Shown here piece after piece: positions 61,501 to 64,000 of a stretch of DNA of 64,000 nucleotides. Source of the DNA: Lyngbya sp. PCC 8106 (lineage in GTDB: Bacteria; Cyanobacteriota; Cyanobacteriia; Cyanobacteriales; Microcoleaceae); the NCBI RefSeq assembly GCF_000169095.1, contig NZ_AAVU01000003.1:220204-284203 (forward strand), read 5' to 3'. The notes below the pieces were generated by a model. That model saw only the letters and a list, made by a program, of their open reading frames with translations, was not told the origin of the DNA and ran no database searches. Both the position numbers and the translations under genes were made by a program. The stretch's first letter is position 1, and each line of letters begins with the position of its first letter.

Positions 61501-63973
61501 TCTCTCCTCCTGTTGTACGGAGATCCCCTACATCTAAGGTACTATTATTTCCAAAAAGCCTAATATTAATTTCTCCTCCTCTAATACTGGATGTCCCAAT
61601 GTAATCTACTACTCTAATTGAACTAGATTGAGTAGCTGTTTCACTCCCTGCATTAAGGTTAATTATTCCTCCTGATGCTGCTATTCGCTGTACTACAATT
61701 TCACTGCTATTTCCTAACGAATTGAGAGTAACTGTTATGGGAAAAGGAGACATTGTAGAATTAATATCACCGCTTATTTTAATAGAACTGCGTTGATTAG
61801 CTGTCTTATTTCCAACCGTTAGTGTAATATTTCCTCTCTCTGTAACTATAGCCGCAAATGGATTATCTATGGCTGCCAATCCATTTGTAATAAGAATTTG
61901 ACCACCATTTCCCGAAGCTGTCAGGTTGATCTCTCCTTCTCCGTTTGTTACCAGTGGAGTAGTAAGATCAACTTCTGTAGTATCATCATCTGGTGTTTTT
62001 ATATCAATTAAACTGTTGTTTCCTAAAGCATTAATTTCAATATCTCCTCCTCCAGAATCATCAGCAGATGGGAAAATTCCACTGTTGATTTGACCATTGA
62101 TTTGAATCAAACCGCCTTGAGTTGCAGTGTCATTTCCCGCCGTAATATTAACTACTCCTCCTCCTGTAGTTATAGAAGCAGCTCCTTGACCATCAAGATT
62201 AATTTCTGCTTGATTTCCTAAAGCATTAAGATTAACATTTCCTCCCTGAGTAGATAGTGTTCCCATCGTAATTTCTACTCCCGAAATGGTGAGGTTTCTT
62301 CCCACAGTATTAATGGATTGAGTTTGATCCATTAAGAAGTTACCAGTGTTATTATTGTCTGCATCTGCTGTAAAGGTAATTGAACCTTCCCCTTCTACAA
62401 AAGTGAGAGATATTCCATCTGCAACTGTTATATTTTCAGTCGCCTCTAAAATAATATTTCCGGTTTGAAACTCTAGCGTCGTTGAATTAACTGTAACATC
62501 TTGATTAGCAAAATCATCTTGAAAAATATCAGGTAATTCACCATCGGTTGGGTTGGCAGTTAGGTCTTGAATAATTGTAATATTTCGAGGATCAAGTAAT
62601 AACGTCCCGAAATTACCATTCACTGCCGAAGTATCAACAATTCCATCAAAAATCAAACTTTCTTTCCCCGAAACTTCAACAAATCCCCCGTTTCCTAACT
62701 CACTCCCACCCCTAGTATTAATATTCCCATAAAACCCCGTGACTTCATCCGCCCAGACAATAACCCGTCCGCCATCTCCGCTTAATAAACCATCTGCATT
62801 AATAATCGTACTGCGATTAACAAACGTCCTTAACGCATTAGGAACTTCTCCCTGTCCTTTATAATCTCCGCCTATTAAAACAGTACCACCGCCATTTGTT
62901 CCAGAGGCGTTTATATTAGCATCAATTACCCCAACTCTTTCCCCAAAAATTCCCACAGTTCCGCCTATTTCTCCCGAAACATCCACCTCTCCCGACGCAA
63001 TTGTTGTCCCAGAATTGACGGGAATGGTGGTATCAGAAACAGTTAAGTCTACACTTCCATCGGGGTTAACTTTAGCCGCCATGTCATAGCCACTCACCCC
63101 TCTAGTTAATAAATCGGGTAAACTGGTAATCGGAATTGACCAATTATTCGGTTGACTACTACCGGGAACTATCGGTTGAATTTCTAAACTTAAAAGTTGT
63201 CCGGCTTGACTAATTCTAACAAAATTTTCACCGGGAACAGAAGTAATAATCACCTGTCCTTCTGGGGCTGAAAGTTGTCCAGCGTTAACAACTGTTCCAC
63301 CTAATAATGTTAAATTTTGTCCTCGTTCAACGGCTAAAGTTCCGAAGTTAATCACGCTTCCAGGATTTGCCATTGTAAACGCAAACCCCGTTGGATTTCC
63401 GATTAATATTTCGTAGTTATTTAACCCTTCAGCATTGAACCATTCCTCGCCAAACTGTACGCCGTTTGCTGTGGTTGCGGTAAAATCACCGGGAAGATTT
63501 AACTGTGAATTCGGCCCAAATAAAATTCCCGATGGATTAATTAAAAACAGGTTAGAACTGCCTCCTGTCATCTCAATTAAACCGTTAATAAAAGAGGCAT
63601 CACCCCCAATAACTCGACCTAAAATGTTGCGAATTTCAGGATTAGATAAAAAGTTGGCAATTTGACCTTCATCGAGTCCAAACTTCTCAAAACTATGAAA
63701 TAAATTTTCCCCATTTCCCGAACGAGTTCCGCCTTCAATATTGAAGCGATTTCCCTCGGGCGTTACCACCGTACCCGTACCATCATTTGCGGGGGTAATG
63801 GCTTGGGTGAGGATAATTTCAGAACCGGAAACGGGAGAAACTTGATAAAAAGTATCAGAATTTACCGCAAAATTTTCTATGGGTTGGGAAGTAACCGCAA
63901 AAGCAGGTAAACTGCTAAACAGTGTAATGGGTAATACAGATAAAACCGGAGAAAAAAAGCGAATTAAAATCAT
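52511..63973 (-). CDS. Giant two-partner-secretion exoprotein with C-terminal CHAT protease domain
   Basis: A 3820-residue protein. In order: a signal peptide (about 1-27), a TPS/filamentous-haemagglutinin N-terminal domain (about 55-290, with NIEGGT, SNLFLINPSGILFGPN), a very long right-handed beta-helix rich in Asn, Gly, Thr and Ser with several repeat arrays (about 430-3250), a Thr-Pro linker near 3335-3360, and a C-terminal CHAT domain. CHAT is a caspase-like cysteine protease fold; its dyad is His3663 in HLATHAEF and Cys3706 in LSACQTALG, and both are present. The protein should cross the outer membrane through a TpsB partner (not in the window) and either display or release the protease domain. 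A G-rich ribosome site precedes the ATG. Confidence 0.9.
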   Translation of the reverse strand: MILIRFFSPVLSVLPITLFSSLPAFAVTSQPIENFAVNSDTFYQVSPVSGSEIILTQAITPANDGTGTVVTPEGNRFNIEGGTRSGNGENLFHSFEKFGLDEGQIANFLSNPEIRNILGRVIGGDASFINGLIEMTGGSSNLFLINPSGILFGPNSQLNLPGDFTATTANGVQFGEEWFNAEGLNNYEILIGNPTGFAFTMANPGSVINFGTLAVERGQNLTLLGGTVVNAGQLSAPEGQVIITSVPGENFVRISQAGQLLSLEIQPIVPGSSQPNNWSIPITSLPDLLTRGVSGYDMAAKVNPDGSVDLTVSDTTIPVNSGTTIASGEVDVSGEIGGTVGIFGERVGVIDANINASGTNGGGTVLIGGDYKGQGEVPNALRTFVNRSTIINADGLLSGDGGRVIVWADEVTGFYGNINTRGGSELGNGGFVEVSGKESLIFDGIVDTSAVNGNFGTLLLDPRNITIIQDLTANPTDGELPDIFQDDFANQDVTVNSTTLEFQTGNIILEATENITVADGISLTFVEGEGSITFTADADNNNTGNFLMDQTQSINTVGRNLTISGVEITMGTLSTQGGNVNLNALGNQAEINLDGQGAASITTGGGVVNITAGNDTATQGGLIQINGQINSGIFPSADDSGGGDIEINALGNNSLIDIKTPDDDTTEVDLTTPLVTNGEGEINLTASGNGGQILITNGLAAIDNPFAAIVTERGNITLTVGNKTANQRSSIKISGDINSTMSPFPITVTLNSLGNSSEIVVQRIAASGGIINLNAGSETATQSSSIRVVDYIGTSSIRGGEINIRLFGNNSTLDVGDLRTTGGEINVNVGNVNSEGGLIRIRNGINTDLGDLVEVLDDPNNPADRIANIELNFLGNGGQITVGNLSTTGGEVNITAGNETANQPSSITINGEINTSSGGDNPADINLTTLGNGGQILIEGTPDLASLRTTGGEVNITAGNKTANQPSSIEITGGINTSGDNPADINLTTFGDGGQIFVTTSPNFAALATSGGNINLTVGSDIVNPTNPIQIDISGIDTTGISGGNINFSAIGNGGQISTGNLTTTGGVVDFNFNNNNTNQPILLQTGFIDTSRDSDGDVNLNIIGSGNIITQELVTTGGEINLNIGENNATQPSSIQINSIDTSRAPEGNITLNALGNGGQITTQQMITNGGDVDLTVGSDTATQPSSIDIGFINTSRGSDGNINLNALGNGGQITTQQLITTGGDVNLVVGNNTANQGSSIQVSGEIDTSTGVEGNINLSALGNGGNIITNNFITNGGDINLQAGSNTANQASSIQVGSLTTTSINGDGNISLDVQSGTGNTSILTNEINSTSSMGTGGNVSINAGSNTGNSTITIGDIDSSANQGKGGNISFTSVTEDDNIPTSTTNGANITLNNNQTFNAGTGTISLNNVGIAAGNNNLILTADEINFDIDNSRTISGSGNLNLQSFTPERGINVANSDNTDTTNLNLTQAEINLIQNGFESIIIGRDNSSGTITVVNPVTFNDPLTLQTPLGDITVDGTLTGLDNASITLIGLGETTTLNADIITAGNPITINDSVVIGVNTVNLDTTNNLNQPGANITILGTVNGTNPNTETLNVIAGVGDVNFNNAIGNLIPLSRLQINSAANVTFSNALTTDNITLTSDEINFEGGNNSVTGNSINIRPSTVNNIEVGSSTDTNTDTLNLTPSDLATLNNFELITIGGLNFSGNITFEGNAEFSDPVVIDAGNGSITSNNNSGIIGTDNASITLNADSEINIGQLSTEGEAINLNSIGDSGQVTTGNITTNGGNLNILAGNNFIDNLTPNSITTGTINTSSNSGNGGNINLDVQSGSGNATLETGEINSTSISGSGGVVNLNARTNTGVSNITVGNINSSVNGGIGGNITFSSSFIGREQQELSLDGANLTLNNSQTLNAGTGTITFNNVGIVAGNNDLTLTADEINFDISGNNRTVSGSGNLTLQPFSVNQNIVIDGTDSGDSTTLDLTSNELALLENGLSSITVGRTDSSGTITVANSVTFNDPIILQSPEGSIDIGGILTGIDDASITLNANLINLSEGITTDNENITIQGNEINLTGNTTLDTDNTGGGDITINGNINGNSDLTLTTGTGNISFSGTIGETLPVGNITANSSGMTEFSGTVNANSLTTDTGGSTELNGDITTTNNQTYNDFVNLLGDVILDSSNGNGSINFASTVDGNFNLQLNSGTGNITLGTVGDNQPLSSLTVNSQGQTNLGGNITTNGFEGVDFENASTVELSDNISINTRSGNGLINFSQASINGNFDLELNAGNGEINLGTVGNNTPLNSLTLTTTGLTTLNNNLTTNNNIDFTQATGGTQLNTDVIITSNNGNISFENSPITGTGNSLTLDTTGEIFLDNVGEDNNEIGGVTITNANIVNLLGNIYTDGGINFPSVTTINLNSDTVTLETDSDNGNINLSDASVEGSGGLIINAGSGQVNLGTFGNSIPPESLTINTSGLTTLNGNLTINNNIDFIQATGGTQLNTDVNITSNTGNILFENSPITGTGNNLTLDTSGNISLNNVGQEGNELNELIISNANSINLFGDIFTNNSLDFVGATTVNIAGSSVTLQTNSGNGNINFSGVPIEATATGNELIFNAGSGNITLNRVGTNIPLDSLLINTSGQTNLEGNINISGVDGITFENATNIVLINDVIINTTLGNGSINFNNATINGNSNLELNAGTGNITLGTVGNNIPLNLLSINTSGLTNLGGNINISGTDGITFENAANIVLTNDVQIDTSFGNGIINFGTGTVDGNFNLQLSAGNGNIILSTFGQNETLNLLDIQTTGLTTLNGNLTTNESINFTQATGGTELNTDVIINSNNGNIDFNNSPISGTGNNLTLNAPNGNIILDAIGSSGNGLGEITVNSSGITQFNATVNASSLTTDIAGITELNADITTTGENGQNYGDAVNILNNITLTGDEINFNNTVSGNNINLTLQPFSSSFPVEIGGNSNNNLSVLNLTNTELNFLQNGFNLITVGSNNTGTITAAGNISFRDPVRLQSATSIETTGFTITGTDNAAITFNANQNINVSNIINPNGNINFTTNNGSINANNLLGRSVNLTTSGGNITLDFNQNFSFNNPNVQTNGGDFNINSLDSIQLLGSGIIQTTGGDITLSGTNINSEINFNSSNPQGLGGNINLTATEGTISTANLNSSGLTGGDITVIAPTAIITGEINSSGIIGDGGNVIIDPVGDVEVEFINAQGGQNGQGGNVLLESTGGFVRATRSFIDQNNINASISTAGGQGGGSITIRHQGGLADEPIASFEIGNTNLTENDNGTAAAITTGEFTINSDNSFPESFTVGNIAIQTDDLATPTPTPTPTPTPTPTPIEPTPIEPTQPEFPGDILPRQNPVEPLSISASLPCSPVDAGVLAVEQGYTQDFEEYWGISASKSAKGLLETCDALSQIAGITGIKPAVIYVNFVPVEYDIEAQENQVNVIDSPSEKPDQKGSYQLELVMITAEGQPIRKRISGVTRDQVLKQRNFFFREIFPTTRRSSFLPYAQQFYQWLIAPLQAELEAQEINNLVFIMDEGLRSLPLAALHDGEQFLIEKYSVGLAPSLTLTETRYSDVKQARVLAMGSTEFPADSRLNDLPAVSAEVNIIADNVWNGESFLNENFTIENLKKERFATPFGIVHLATHAEFRTGQPNNSYIQFWDDKLRLDQVRDLGWNQPPVKLLVLSACQTALGDREAELGFAGFAAKAGVESVIASLWKVDDQATFALMVDFYQQLTQAPIKAEALRQTQIALLRGEVRIEDSRLILPDREITLPPEFDNSGIEIFSDPQYWAAFTIIGSPW
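53919..53970 (-). repeat. Thr-Pro linker repeat in the CHAT protein gene
   Basis: A short hexamer array (GTTGGT/GTGGGA on the plus strand) codes alternating Thr-Pro, followed by two EPTPI-type units. It joins the beta-helix to the protease part and would be an extended, possibly glycosylated or protease-sensitive, spacer. Copy number may vary between strains. Confidence 0.75.
55400..57000 (-). repeat. Second beta-helix repeat array of the giant protein
   Basis: Blocks such as QATGGTQLNTDV followed by ITSNNGNISFENSPITGTG recur at about 56950, 56465 and 55465. Shorter NITLGTVGNNIPLN units lie between them. The arrangement is a higher-order repeat of variable length rather than a clean tandem array. 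Limits are approximate. Confidence 0.6.
60050..62170 (-). repeat. Array of about twelve 53-residue repeats in the giant protein
   Basis: The best copies are 159 bases long (53 codons) with the pattern GG-x-(I/V)-NL-x2-G-x2-TA-x-Q-x-SSI, an IDTS-like turn, then INLxALGNGGQITT. Consecutive copies start near 60120, 60280, 60440 and 60600; older copies further along are less regular. Each repeat would form about two coils of a beta-helix. Limits are approximate. Confidence 0.75.
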
Positions 63974-64000
63974 GATTACACCCCCCCCACAATGACAACA

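Noticed and set aside
1..64000. tRNA, rRNA or tmRNA genes
   Set aside because: No T-loop (GGTTCRA...) with paired acceptor arms and no rRNA-like stretch was seen on either strand by eye; a covariance-model scan could still find one.

Overview
The window looks like the chromosome of a filamentous cyanobacterium, probably of the Oscillatoria/Lyngbya/Planktothrix kind. The evidence is the octamer GCGATCGC (HIP1, e.g. 20391, 24253, 26629), a cyanobacteriochrome-type GAF protein, a cyanobacterial-type exosortase with an HpsJ-like partner and PEP-CTERM substrates, a diox1-type apocarotenoid oxygenase, and a giant secreted haemagglutinin/CHAT protein. The DNA is AT-rich, most strongly in the first 20 kb. 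The species assignment is inference.

Region 1 (1-20120, all + strand) is one long exopolysaccharide/glycan assembly cluster. It holds a glycosyltransferase cut by the left edge, two GT2 enzymes, about ten GT4-like or CgeB-like glycosyltransferases, a sulfotransferase, a class I methyltransferase, an FkbM methyltransferase, a PhyH-like 2-oxoglutarate oxygenase and a multi-pass Wzy-like membrane protein. Spacing is mostly short and two gene pairs overlap. Two GT4 genes (14354-15598 and 16828-18051) are clear paralogues flanking a third. The decorating enzymes suggest a sulfated and methylated glycan. Flippase and export genes are not seen and may lie to the left.

Region 2 (20319-30968) is the export and surface-sorting part. 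A minus-strand operon runs cyanoexosortase, its EpsI-like partner, an HpsJ-like membrane protein and a PqqD-family protein. Three PEP-CTERM proteins lie next to it. On the plus strand are a YdcF/DUF218 protein, a WcaF-type acetyltransferase that overlaps it by 98 bases, a WecA/TagO-type initiating transferase and a WcaI-like glycosyltransferase.

Region 3 (31143-42677) is mixed housekeeping and sensory content: a DUF72 pseudogene, a stand-alone two-cysteine (DXCF) cyanobacteriochrome GAF protein, an NfeD-type OB-fold protein, an RluE-like pseudouridine synthase, glyQ, a ComFB-like small protein, a Uma2-like gene remnant, a CHASE3 chemoreceptor, an ABC-2 permease, a GT2 enzyme, an apocarotenoid oxygenase and a BT1-family transporter.

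Region 4 (42900-43935) is a REP/RAYT locus: a REP-associated tyrosine transposase bracketed by GGGCGCAAG/CTTGCGCCC palindromes, two nearly identical 130-bp tandem units and an 11-bp minisatellite.

Region 5 (43971-52479) holds ubiD, an amino-acid permease, a NYN-LOTUS predicted RNase, three tandem genes made only of peptidoglycan-binding repeats (one with an in-frame stop), an SDR protein lacking the catalytic serine, and HPPD. UbiD and HPPD both fit prenylquinone/tocopherol synthesis.

Region 6 (52511-63973, minus strand) is one 3820-residue gene. It has a signal peptide, a two-partner-secretion domain, long beta-helix repeat arrays, a Thr-Pro linker and a C-terminal CHAT (caspase-like) protease domain with His3663 and Cys3706. 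No tRNA, rRNA, CRISPR array or intact classical IS element was seen.
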